Assembly: GCF_005405285.1 (NCBI RefSeq)
Contig: NZ_BJDT01000001.1
Location: forward strand, 406,726 to 470,725
Direction: 5' to 3'
Source: Weissella sagaensis
GTDB lineage: Bacteria > Bacillota > Bacilli > Lactobacillales > Lactobacillaceae
Length of the DNA: 64,000 bases
Both the position numbers and the translations under genes were made by a program. Positions 36,152-45,291 of this stretch are shown piece by piece (within the stretch, counting starts at the first letter, position 1; each line of letters opens with the position of its first letter). A model generated the notes under the pieces. That model did no database searches. It saw only the letters and a program-made list of their open reading frames with translations, and was not told the DNA's origin.

Positions 36152-38575
36152 ATGAAAGTTTCAGTAAATTGGTTACGCGATTATTTGCCAATTGAATTGC
36201 CAGCAGCGCAATTATCAGAAAAAATTTCTCGTACGGCTGTAGAAGTGGAAGGGTTATACCAACCAAAAGGCAACATGAAAAAAGTTGTGATTGCTAAAGT
36301 CTTGTCTGTAGTGCCACATCCTGATTCAGATCATATGGTAATTACCCAACTTGATGCTGGTGAAGATGAGCCAATTCAAGTTGTAACGGGGGCACCTAAT
36401 GTTGCTGAAGGTCAAATGGTTGTATTAGCTAAACACGGATCTGTTATTGGTGACAATAAAAAAATTCGTAAAGGTAAGCTACGTGGTGAACAATCTAACG
36501 GTATGTTAGCAGCACTACAAGAAATTGGTTTTGATGATAAGATTGCACCAAAAGATTTTGAAAATGGTATCTGGGTATTTAATGATGTTGATGCAGCACA
36601 ATTACAACCCGGTGAAGATGCTTTAAAGGTTTTGGGCCTTGATGATGACATTTTGGAAACTGGGATTACGCCAAATCGTGCAGATCTATTTTCAATGAAT
36701 GGGACCGCTTTTGAAGTGGCTGCTATTTTATCTGAGGAGCCAACATTACCAACGTTTGACTTGCATGAAGTTGATGAAAAAACTAGTGATGTTATCAGCG
36801 CAACAGCACCAACAGAACTAGCTTCAAAGTATGCTGTCCGCGTTGTTAAGAATGTTGAGGTTAAGGATTCACCATTATGGTTGCAACGTCGTTTGTGGAC
36901 GATGGGGATTCGTCCAATTTCAAATATTGTTGATATCACAAATTACATGTTGTTGATGTATGGTCAACCAATGCATGCCTTTGACTTAAATGCGCTACCA
37001 TCATCAGAAGTGCATGTACGTCATGCCCACGATCAAGAGCAAATTAAAACTTTGGATGGTGTTGAGCGAGAAGCGTCAGCTGAAGATATTGTGATTGCAT
37101 CAGGGGATGAGGCCTTAATGTTTGCTGGTGTTATGGGTGGCGAATCTACTGAAGTAACAGGAAAAACGACAGACATTGTTTTGGAAGGGGCTATTTTTAA
37201 TCCTAAGTCAATTCGCCACACAGCACGTGACCAAAACTTGCACTCAGAGGCGTCAATGCGCTTTGAGCGCGGTGTAAATGTCGAAGATACCTTTATCGCT
37301 TTGGATCATGCAGCTGCTTTAGTGGCTGAACTAGCTGGTGGACAAGTAACAGCTGGTCGTGTTGTTGCGCAAGATTTTGCTTACAAGGCACCAGTTGTTA
37401 GCGTCAGTGTGGACTATGTTAACCATGTGTTGGGAACAACAATTACCAGTGATGAAATTGCAGCCATCTTTGACCGTTTATTCTTTGATTATGAAGTCAA
37501 TGATGGTATCTTTTCAGTAACCATACCAGCCCGTCGTTGGGACATAACGATTGCAGCTGATTTGATCGAGGAAATTGCTCGTTTGTATGGTTATGATAAT
37601 TTACCAACTACCTTACCAACGGGTGAAACAACTCCTGGTAAGTTGACTGCACAACAACGTTTGGTACGTGCTAGCCGTCATACTTTGGAAGGTCTAGGGC
37701 TTAACCAAGCCATTTCATATGTATTGACAACACCACAAAAGGCAAATCGTTTTGCGTTACACGATGGTCAACCAGTGCAATTGGATTATCCAATGTCACA
37801 AGACCGTCAACAAACGCGTAGTAGTTTATTGACTAGTTTGTTAGATGACGTTGCTTATAATAAAGCACGTAAGCAAACGGATGTTGCCTTGTATGAGCAA
37901 GGACGTGTTTTTGTTTCAGATGGTGATTTAACAAAGCAACCAAAAGAAATTGAACATTTAGCTGGTGTTATCACAGGCAATGTGACAAACCGTACTTGGG
38001 CAGAACGAGCACAAGCAGCTGACTTCTATACAATTAAAGGTATCGTGGAACAATTGTTAACAAATTATGGCTTTGCTGATGATGTTGCTTTTGTTGTTAA
38101 TACAGTGCGTGAGGATATGCATCCAGGACGCACCGCAGATATCTATGTTGGTAATGTATTGATTGGCTTTGTTGGTCAGATTCATCCATTAACAGCAAAA
38201 GAGTATCGTATCAATGAAACTTTTGCCTTTGAATTAGATTTGTCAGCGATTATTGATTTGCCTAAAGTCACTGGTCGTTATGAAGCTATTTCACGTTACC
38301 CAGCAGTTTCACGTGATTTGGCCATTTTGGTTAATCGCGATATACCAGCGGCACAAATTGAATTGGCTATTAAACAAGCTGGTGGTAAGCACTTGCATGA
38401 TATTGTCATTTTTGATGTTTATACTGGTGAAAATATGCCAAGTGACATGAAGTCAATTGCTGTTGGATTAACTTTTGTGAATGCAGAGCAAACGATGCTT
38501 GATGATGAAACAAGTCAAAAAGTTGACCACATTGCTAGTGCTTTAGCTGAGCAGTTTGGTGCCGAAATACGTTAA
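36152..38575 (+). CDS. pheT: Phenylalanyl-tRNA synthetase beta subunit
   Basis: The 807-residue beta subunit, including the editing site that hydrolyses mischarged Tyr-tRNA-Phe. Domains in order: N-terminal (MKVSVNWLRDYLP), the tRNA-binding EMAP-like fold (VVIAKVLSVVPHPDSDHMVI), B3/B4 editing region (around 200-390), B5 domain, the inactive class II core and the C-terminal FDX-ACB anticodon-binding fold (ISRYPAVSRDLAILVNRDI). Length is normal. Start: ATG after AGAAAGGAT. It is the last gene under the T-box and ends at a hairpin at 38596-38645. Confidence 0.96.
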   Translation: MKVSVNWLRDYLPIELPAAQLSEKISRTAVEVEGLYQPKGNMKKVVIAKVLSVVPHPDSDHMVITQLDAGEDEPIQVVTGAPNVAEGQMVVLAKHGSVIGDNKKIRKGKLRGEQSNGMLAALQEIGFDDKIAPKDFENGIWVFNDVDAAQLQPGEDALKVLGLDDDILETGITPNRADLFSMNGTAFEVAAILSEEPTLPTFDLHEVDEKTSDVISATAPTELASKYAVRVVKNVEVKDSPLWLQRRLWTMGIRPISNIVDITNYMLLMYGQPMHAFDLNALPSSEVHVRHAHDQEQIKTLDGVEREASAEDIVIASGDEALMFAGVMGGESTEVTGKTTDIVLEGAIFNPKSIRHTARDQNLHSEASMRFERGVNVEDTFIALDHAAALVAELAGGQVTAGRVVAQDFAYKAPVVSVSVDYVNHVLGTTITSDEIAAIFDRLFFDYEVNDGIFSVTIPARRWDITIAADLIEEIARLYGYDNLPTTLPTGETTPGKLTAQQRLVRASRHTLEGLGLNQAISYVLTTPQKANRFALHDGQPVQLDYPMSQDRQQTRSSLLTSLLDDVAYNKARKQTDVALYEQGRVFVSDGDLTKQPKEIEHLAGVITGNVTNRTWAERAQAADFYTIKGIVEQLLTNYGFADDVAFVVNTVREDMHPGRTADIYVGNVLIGFVGQIHPLTAKEYRINETFAFELDLSAIIDLPKVTGRYEAISRYPAVSRDLAILVNRDIPAAQIELAIKQAGGKHLHDIVIFDVYTGENMPSDMKSIAVGLTFVNAEQTMLDDETSQKVDHIASALAEQFGAEIR

Positions 38576-38595
38576 GATATAATTAAGCGCTTTTT

Positions 38596-38645
38596 AAATA
38601 GTCACTATTACTGATATAATTATCGTAATGGCGACTATTTTTGTT
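38596..38645 (+). terminator. pheT terminator
   Basis: AAATAGTC-CTATTAC pairs with GTAATGG-GACTATTT (one bulge, one wobble), followed by TTTG. Confidence 0.85.
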
Positions 38646-38688
38646 GTCGTCATTATTGGTAAAAAAGATATATTTAGGAGAAATTATT

Positions 38689-39840
38689 ATGAATAACGGT
38701 AATCACAGGCGACGTAAAAAGCGTAGCCGTCGTGGTACTAGCCGAGTTATCGTGATTATTACCATTCTATTAGCAATTATTGTTGGTGGCGTGAGTTTTG
38801 TGATCCATTATCAAGATAGCCATGATTATTCTGCATTAAATACACAGGATAAGAAGAGTAAGCAAGTTAAAATTAAAGCGGGTGCCGATACAGACGAAAT
38901 TGCAGATAAATTAGATAAGGCCAAGTTATTGCGCTCAAAGAGTGCTTTTACACATTATGTGTCTGCTAATAATATTTCTAATTTAAAGTCAGGTTATTAC
39001 CTATTTGCACCATCTGACACAGTTGCTGAAATTGTTAAAACTTTGCAAAGTGGTGGTGCTTCGTCGCCATTAAATAATCAAGAGACCGTTACCGTACGTG
39101 AGGGTGAAACGATTGATGACATTGCAACTGAAGTTAACAATAAAACGAAATTTACGAAAGCTGAATTTTTAAAGGCGGTGAATGACAAAGCCTTCTTTAA
39201 CCGTTTAAAGGATGCTTATCCTGGTTTATTAGATTCAGAAGCTTCAAGTGCACAAGCCAAAGACATTCGTTATCGTCTAGAAGGATATCTATACCCAGCC
39301 ACTTATAATTGGAAAGATGCTAACAACGTTCGCGAGTTAGTGAACCAAATGGTTGCGCAATCTTACATTCAGTTAAAGGACCGTTTTAAGAGCATTAAAG
39401 ACTCTGGTTTGACAGTTCACGAAATGTTAACTGTTGCTTCGCTTGTTGAACGTGAAGGTGTTGATCAAACAAGTCGTCAAACAATTGCAGGTGTCTTTTT
39501 GAATCGTATTGATGATAAGATGCCATTACAATCTGATGTCGCAACAAAATATGCGATGAAGACAAAGAAAACAAACTTGACTAATAAGGATGTACAAAGT
39601 AAGAACCCTTACAATTTGTATCGTTATTCAGGATTTGGACCAGGGCCATTTAATAACCCATCATTAGAAGCTATTGATGCTGTTTTGAACCCAATTGATC
39701 GTGATAAGCACTATCTTTACTTCGTTGCTAATTTAAAGACGGGTAAGGTTTATTATTCTGCTAATTATGATGAGCATTTGGGCAAGACTGATGATGTACA
39801 AGATACCAATGATGCCGTTGGTAATGCCGATAATAACTAA
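38689..39840 (+). CDS. mltG: Endolytic murein transglycosylase MltG
   Basis: A membrane-bound transglycosylase (383 residues from the ATG at 38689) that cuts nascent glycan strands and helps release them. The first residues are very basic (RRRKKRSRRG), followed by one membrane helix (about 17-42). The YceG-like domain shows the catalytic Glu region ASLVEREGVDQTSRQTIAGVFLNRI and the YNLYRYSGFGPGPFNNPSLEAI motif. The ORF begins 48 bases earlier, but AGGAGAAATT places translation at 38689. pheT and the gene are separated by a terminator. The gene ends at a hairpin. Confidence 0.93.
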   Translation: MNNGNHRRRKKRSRRGTSRVIVIITILLAIIVGGVSFVIHYQDSHDYSALNTQDKKSKQVKIKAGADTDEIADKLDKAKLLRSKSAFTHYVSANNISNLKSGYYLFAPSDTVAEIVKTLQSGGASSPLNNQETVTVREGETIDDIATEVNNKTKFTKAEFLKAVNDKAFFNRLKDAYPGLLDSEASSAQAKDIRYRLEGYLYPATYNWKDANNVRELVNQMVAQSYIQLKDRFKSIKDSGLTVHEMLTVASLVEREGVDQTSRQTIAGVFLNRIDDKMPLQSDVATKYAMKTKKTNLTNKDVQSKNPYNLYRYSGFGPGPFNNPSLEAIDAVLNPIDRDKHYLYFVANLKTGKVYYSANYDEHLGKTDDVQDTNDAVGNADNN

Positions 39841-39881
39841 AGTAATTGCGGCTAATCGAGCAGTTAATCGTCAAGTCAAAA

Positions 39882-39928
39882 TAAGCAGCAAGATGCCAAT
39901 TATGATATCGGTAGCTTGCTGCTTTTAA
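39882..39928 (+). terminator. mltG terminator
   Basis: AAGCAGCAAG (39883-39892) pairs with CTTGCTGCTT, then TTAAAA. The loop is long. Confidence 0.75.
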
Positions 39929-39991
39929 AATGTAAATTTGATGGTAAAATTCTTTGAATTCATTTTTACTGAATAAGTATATGGAGGAAAT

Positions 39992-41812
39992 ATGCAATCA
40001 GCACTAGAAACATTGCAACAAACTTTTGGTTATGATGCCTTTCGTGAAGGGCAGGAAGAGATCATTGATGCTGTGTTGGCAGGTGAACGCACCTTAGGTA
40101 TTATGCCTACAGGTGGTGGGAAATCACTGACTTATCAAATTCCAGCATTAATGTTACCGGGCATAACAGTTGTGATATCACCTCTGATTTCATTAATGAA
40201 AAATCAAGTTGATGAATTAATTGCTAATGGCATTGATGCCGTTACATTAAATTCAACACAAGATGATGACGCATATCGTCATGCAATGAATCATTTATTA
40301 AATGGCCAGGCAAAATTATTATATTTAGCACCAGAGAGGTTGAAGAGTGAAGGTACTTATGCATTATTAAATCGATTAGATATTTCTTTGGTTGTCATTG
40401 ATGAGGTACATGTGCTGTCGCAATGGGGACATGATTTTCGGCCTAGTTATCTAGAAGCGGTGCATCTGATTAATAATTTAATGTCAGCACCGCGCGTTAT
40501 GGCACTAACTGCAACGGCAACAAAACGTGTGCAGGATGACTTAGAAAAAAGGTTGGCAATTGGGCATAGTGTGCGTACCAGTGTTGTTCGTGATAATTTA
40601 ACAATTCGTCTTGAAACAGGTTTGAAAAAGCGTGATAAAGATGCTTATGTGTATCGCTATTTAAAAAAACATACAGAAGATGCAGGTATTATTTATGTCC
40701 CTACACGGAAACTGGTAACAAGTATTACAGAGGACCTGGTGGGACAAGGGTTATCAGTTGTTGGTTACCATGCAGGGATGTCGGATGAGGAACGTGCCAC
40801 GGCACAAGATGATTTTTTGTTTGATCGTGCAAATGTTGCTGTCGCAACCAATGCCTTTGGAATGGGAATTAACAAATCAAATGTCCGCTTTGTCATTCAT
40901 TATAGTATCCCGGGATCAATTGAAGCGTATTATCAAGAAATTGGGCGTGCTGGTCGTGATGGCTTGCCATCAGAAGCTATTTTATTGTATTCGGCAGCCG
41001 ATTTACAAACGCAACGATTTTTTATTGAAAATAGTGATAATCAAACTGATGAATATCAACGATTACAAAAGAAAAAATTACAAGAAATGGCCAATTATGG
41101 GGCAACTACGGTTTGTTTGCAACAATATATTACGCGTTATTTTGGTGAAGAGACCCTACCTTGTGGCCATTGTACCAATTGTTTAGATACACGAGCAGTA
41201 ACGGATATTACCACAAATGCTCAAAAGGTGTTAAGTCATGTGGTGCGGATGCGTAACTCACGTCAAAATAAAGATGCTTTTGGGAAAATGGTGACAGCTG
41301 AAACGCTGAGAGGACGGGTGCCGGATAAGTTTAACTGGGCACATTTTGAAAAGTTACCAACGTTTGGACTAATGCAAGGCATACCACGAGTACGAATTGC
41401 TGCATTAATTGATTTTTTGCTAGCATCTGGTTATTTACAAGTGACGGGTGAGTATCGGGGACTAACAGTGTCGAAGACAGGGTTGCAAGTTTTGCACGGC
41501 GATATTAAAGTTATGCAACGAGAAGCAACGCTAGTTTCAGATGACCGCATAACTGCTGAATCACCATTAACACAAGAAGACTTAAATGAAGATGAGCAAC
41601 AATTGTTTAAGCGATTACGTGAGTGGCGTTTAGCATTATCAAAAAAGACTGAAGTGCCATCATTTATTATCTTTAATGATCGTACTTTGGTTGCATTGGC
41701 GCGCCAAAAGCCCACAACAATGGCAGAATTGTTAACTGTATCAGGAATTGGTCAAGCAAAAGCTGATAAATATGGGCAAGAAGTTTTGCAAGTGATAACA
41801 AAAGTGAAATAA
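39992..41812 (+). CDS. recQ: ATP-dependent DNA helicase RecQ
   Basis: A 606-residue superfamily 2 helicase that unwinds 3'-tailed DNA in recombination repair. The Walker A is PTGGGKSLTYQ. The usual DEAH box reads DEVH here (VVIDEVHVLSQWGHDFRPSY). The motifs TATATKRVQDDL and YQEIGRAGRDGLPS complete the core. The zinc-binding cluster is CLQQYITRYFGEETLPCGHCTNCLD. The RQC domain follows and a C-terminal HRDC domain (about 530-605) ends in VSGIGQAKADKYG. Length and order are normal. Monocistronic, with GGAGGAAA upstream and a bidirectional terminator before greA. Confidence 0.95.
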   Translation: MQSALETLQQTFGYDAFREGQEEIIDAVLAGERTLGIMPTGGGKSLTYQIPALMLPGITVVISPLISLMKNQVDELIANGIDAVTLNSTQDDDAYRHAMNHLLNGQAKLLYLAPERLKSEGTYALLNRLDISLVVIDEVHVLSQWGHDFRPSYLEAVHLINNLMSAPRVMALTATATKRVQDDLEKRLAIGHSVRTSVVRDNLTIRLETGLKKRDKDAYVYRYLKKHTEDAGIIYVPTRKLVTSITEDLVGQGLSVVGYHAGMSDEERATAQDDFLFDRANVAVATNAFGMGINKSNVRFVIHYSIPGSIEAYYQEIGRAGRDGLPSEAILLYSAADLQTQRFFIENSDNQTDEYQRLQKKKLQEMANYGATTVCLQQYITRYFGEETLPCGHCTNCLDTRAVTDITTNAQKVLSHVVRMRNSRQNKDAFGKMVTAETLRGRVPDKFNWAHFEKLPTFGLMQGIPRVRIAALIDFLLASGYLQVTGEYRGLTVSKTGLQVLHGDIKVMQREATLVSDDRITAESPLTQEDLNEDEQQLFKRLREWRLALSKKTEVPSFIIFNDRTLVALARQKPTTMAELLTVSGIGQAKADKYGQEVLQVITKVK

Positions 41813-41814
41813 TA

Positions 41815-41856
41815 GAAAAAAGCTAGCTACGGATAATATCCGCAGCTAGCTTTTTA
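41815..41856. terminator. Bidirectional terminator between recQ and greA
   Basis: AAAAAGCTAGCT-CGGAT pairs with ATCCG-AGCTAGCTTTTT, with T runs on both strands. Confidence 0.93.
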
Positions 41857-41868
41857 ACTAGGTGTTGA

Positions 41869-42354
41869 TTAAGCCACTTCAACTGAAATAATTTCAACTG
41901 CCATGTCAAAACCATTTGGCAAAGTAACGGTAACGCGTTCGCCAACTTTGTGACCAATTAAGGCAGCAGCAATTGGTGATTCATTTGAAATTTTACCCTC
42001 TGAAGGATTAGCTTCAACAGCACCAACGATACTGTAAGTTTCAGGATCTTCATCAGGTAGTTCCTTAAAAGTAACCTTTTTACCGACAGCAACTTCATCA
42101 ACAGCAATTTCTGATGAATCAATGATTTCAGCATTGTCCAACATATTTTGCAAAGTTTTGATACGTCCTTCAACAAAAGCTTGTTCATCCTTTGCAGACG
42201 CATATTCAGAATTTTCTGATAAATCACCAAAACTACGAGCTAATTGAATACGACCAGTAATTTCAGAACGCGTTTCTGTGATAAGTGTGTTTAATTCCTC
42301 TTCGATTTTGGCTTTTCCTTCGAGAGTCATTGGAAATGTTTTTTCTTCAGCCAT
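41869..42354 (-). CDS. greA: Transcript cleavage factor GreA
   Basis: A 161-residue RNA polymerase cofactor that rescues backtracked complexes. The N-terminal coiled coil carries [14 protein letters not shown] and [23 protein letters not shown], with the acidic tip residues (DLSENSEY). The C-terminal globular half ends in [19 protein letters not shown]. The start has a CAGGAGAAC ribosome binding site on the minus strand. It transcribes away from mltG-recQ and ends at the shared hairpin; the YfhO-like gene lies upstream of it on the same strand. Confidence 0.96.
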   Translation of the reverse strand: MAEEKTFPMTLEGKAKIEEELNTLITETRSEITGRIQLARSFGDLSENSEYASAKDEQAFVEGRIKTLQNMLDNAEIIDSSEIAVDEVAVGKKVTFKELPDEDPETYSIVGAVEANPSEGKISNESPIAAALIGHKVGERVTVTLPNGFDMAVEIISVEVA

Positions 42355-42467
42355 GACGTGTTCTCCTGTAAATATAATGAATTTTTATTAAGACTAATGG
42401 TTATCCCCAAAGTTTCAAGATTTACATTACCACGCAGAATTGCGGGTGTAAAGTGATTTGAGGTGTT

Positions 42468-45110
42468 TTAAGACAAAGAATGTTTTCTTTTCTTATTTTC
42501 AGACCATGCTATTCCAGTAATCAATAGTATCATACCTAATGAAATAATGGCGCTAATTTTGAAAAAGGGTGTTTTAAATTTAAAAATCACTTCATGATGA
42601 CCAGTTGTTAAGGGCACGCCAATAAAGAAATTACCGATTGTAATCGTCTTAACTTTTTTACCATCAACGATGACTTCCCAACCAGGTGAAGCTGGAATTG
42701 TTGTCATCATGAGATCATCCTTATTTGGAATCGTAATATCACCAATAATTTTAGTTGGTGATTGTTTTGTGATTTCATAAGGGTGCTGTTGTAATTGTTT
42801 TGCTTGTTTTGTGAGTCGCGTAGCATGACCTTGATATAAGGAAACGTTTTGCAACCAAACGTCTTTTTTCTTAAGCGAGAACGTTAATTCTTGCGGTTGT
42901 CCTTTTGTATAAGCAGGCAACGGCAAGATGATTGTATGACGATGACTTGGCACAACAGGTAATGATTGACCATTTAATTGAATGTCGACATTATCACTCG
43001 TAACCGCATTACCTAACGTTAGATAATAAGGATTATTTGACGTTGGTGTATAAGTTAAGGACAAACTAGCACTTGCATTAGTGTTTTGCTTTTTCAAAAA
43101 AGCACCTGTGATCGTTGTCGGTGCAATGACATTATTAGCACTAGATTTAGAAAAGTTTACACTTTCAAAAATAGGTTGCTGTTTGTAACCGTTTAATCCT
43201 TCCCAAAGAACATTTTGATTACGAAGTGGATCATTTTCTTTAAAAGTAATGTTACGTACATTAGAACTTGCAGCAAAACCTAACGGTAAAGCATTCGCAT
43301 TATGCGATAGGATAGTCTGATTAGTTTGTTTGATTGATTTGTAATAACCGTTGGTATCTGAACGTGAATAAGTTTGCATATTTGTTGGTGTACCACTAAC
43401 GTTAGGCTCATTGCCAGTTGGCTGCAAGAGATAACGCATCCCCAATAATGAGTCAGATAATAGTGTGCCACTTGTGTAAGCAATATAATTGTCACCTTCA
43501 GGTTGACCAAGGGCGGCCATGATATCACTTTGTTGATGTTCTAATGCTGAACTGAAAGTAGAAGCCCCGTTATAACCACCTTGAAGCGGATCACCTTTGG
43601 TTCGCTGGAACGACTGAGCAACACGATAAAAATCATGATCGCTTTTGGGTAAATTTTTGGTGATTTGATTTAAACTACGAATATAAGTTTGGTATTCGGT
43701 ATTCGTCAAATAACTAAAATTATTAAGCGTCATAACAGTGCTTAATGTCATTTCTCCAATAACAAGTACAGTGACGAGAGGTAACCATAGACGTGTTTTC
43801 ATCGATGTCAGATGTAATAATAATAAGGCTAAAAAGAACCCGCTGCCCATATAAAGCTGTGTATCGGTCAAAAAATTTAATGCATCCAAACGCGTGGTTA
43901 GATACAAGATGACGCCACCAGCACAAATTAGGAGTGAGAAAAATTGGCGCCAAGAAAGCCGTAATGCAGGTGACCATATTGAACCAACTAACCATAAAAT
44001 CCAGAAACTAAAGACGTATGAAAAACGATAAGGATACCAAACTGGAAATTGGAATCCATGCCACAATAAATTTAAAGGCGCATACATCATAGAAACAACT
44101 AAGATAGTCGTAATCACAAATGCGGTGAGTCGCGTCTGCCACCGAATATATTTATAAGTAAAGAAAAACCACAAGATAATAATTGGGAGACTACCAATAA
44201 AAATATTTGGTAATCCCGTCGGCATTTGATCAAAATTGAAAGTCCCTAAAAATAGTTTACCCAGGATGTCAGCTGGCTGATAATCAAACTTCCAATTCAG
44301 ATTATCAAGCATATGTTGTCCTTTACTATTCATCAACGTAAAGGCAGTGGGTAACCAAACAATTGTTGCCAATCCAATACTAGTGAGGCCACCAGTAATA
44401 AAACGGCGGGTCATGATGAGGCGCTCTTTAAGGGAGTATGCCTGCCAAGTTAAGCGCCAAATGAAATAGAGGATTAGGAAAATGCCAATCATATAAGCCA
44501 TATAATAGTTAACGATAATAATGACAGTTAATGCCAATATAAAGGCCCAGGCTTTTTGATGGGTGAGATAGTATTCTAACCCAACAACGATTAAGGGCAA
44601 TAAAATAGCAGCATCTAACCAAAGAATATTTAAGTCATTAGCGACAAACCAACCCATCATCGCATAGGTGATGGCAAACCAAGGTAAACGCCAACCCGTT
44701 TGCCAATGTGCTTTGCGTAAAGCAAACGCAAAACTCCAGCCGGCTAAGCCATATTTTAAAACAGTTAAGAATAAAATGGCGGCCGGTAAATGCACATTTG
44801 AAAAAGGTAATAATAAAAAGTTGGTCGGACTTAGCAAGTAGTAAGCCCAATCACCATATGTTTCACCACCAAGACCTTTCGCAAAATCATAGAAAATCCG
44901 CAAAGGATCGTGAAGGATAGTTTGACGAAAACCAGCATAAAAATCAATATATTGTTGTCCCAAATCAACAGTTAAAATAGAACTTGGACCAAATGGTGCC
45001 ATGTGGCGACAAGCAAAGTAAATTAACATGATTAACGCAGGTAATAGGAAACTAATCCATAAAGCTTTAGTTGAAGATCGCCATTTAAGGGGATTAAAGG
45101 TTTTAGACAT
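42468..45110 (-). CDS. YfhO-family polytopic membrane protein (GT-C-like)
   Basis: An 880-residue protein with about twelve to fourteen membrane helices over the first 500 residues, then a large extracellular region and a final helix before a basic tail (ENKKRKHSLS). The beginning, FPLLIMLIYFACRHMAPFGPSSILTVDLGQQYIDFYAGFR-like, fits the YfhO family, which is linked to glycosylation of lipoteichoic acid or other envelope polymers in Firmicutes. The N-terminal loop has the acidic pair typical of GT-C transferases (VDLGQQYIDFY). I choose the ATG at 45110, with TTGGAGAAC ahead, over a TTG eight codons... upstream at 45125. A sugar-lipid donor and polymer acceptor are inferred from the family. It is divergent from pbp2b. 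Confidence 0.85.
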   Translation of the reverse strand: MSKTFNPLKWRSSTKALWISFLLPALIMLIYFACRHMAPFGPSSILTVDLGQQYIDFYAGFRQTILHDPLRIFYDFAKGLGGETYGDWAYYLLSPTNFLLLPFSNVHLPAAILFLTVLKYGLAGWSFAFALRKAHWQTGWRLPWFAITYAMMGWFVANDLNILWLDAAILLPLIVVGLEYYLTHQKAWAFILALTVIIIVNYYMAYMIGIFLILYFIWRLTWQAYSLKERLIMTRRFITGGLTSIGLATIVWLPTAFTLMNSKGQHMLDNLNWKFDYQPADILGKLFLGTFNFDQMPTGLPNIFIGSLPIIILWFFFTYKYIRWQTRLTAFVITTILVVSMMYAPLNLLWHGFQFPVWYPYRFSYVFSFWILWLVGSIWSPALRLSWRQFFSLLICAGGVILYLTTRLDALNFLTDTQLYMGSGFFLALLLLHLTSMKTRLWLPLVTVLVIGEMTLSTVMTLNNFSYLTNTEYQTYIRSLNQITKNLPKSDHDFYRVAQSFQRTKGDPLQGGYNGASTFSSALEHQQSDIMAALGQPEGDNYIAYTSGTLLSDSLLGMRYLLQPTGNEPNVSGTPTNMQTYSRSDTNGYYKSIKQTNQTILSHNANALPLGFAASSNVRNITFKENDPLRNQNVLWEGLNGYKQQPIFESVNFSKSSANNVIAPTTITGAFLKKQNTNASASLSLTYTPTSNNPYYLTLGNAVTSDNVDIQLNGQSLPVVPSHRHTIILPLPAYTKGQPQELTFSLKKKDVWLQNVSLYQGHATRLTKQAKQLQQHPYEITKQSPTKIIGDITIPNKDDLMMTTIPASPGWEVIVDGKKVKTITIGNFFIGVPLTTGHHEVIFKFKTPFFKISAIISLGMILLITGIAWSENKKRKHSLS

Positions 45111-45291
45111 AACATTGTTCTCCAAAATAATTTCAATTACCTCTATTAAAACATAAAAATGACAACGGCTCGACTACGATTTATAATAATGTCGTGAGAA
45201 AAATTTATTATCTACATATTTGGTTAAGGTATGATTGTCTTTTTTTATGCTACAATAAGTAGATTAGAGTATGAAGGAAAGGGTTTAGATT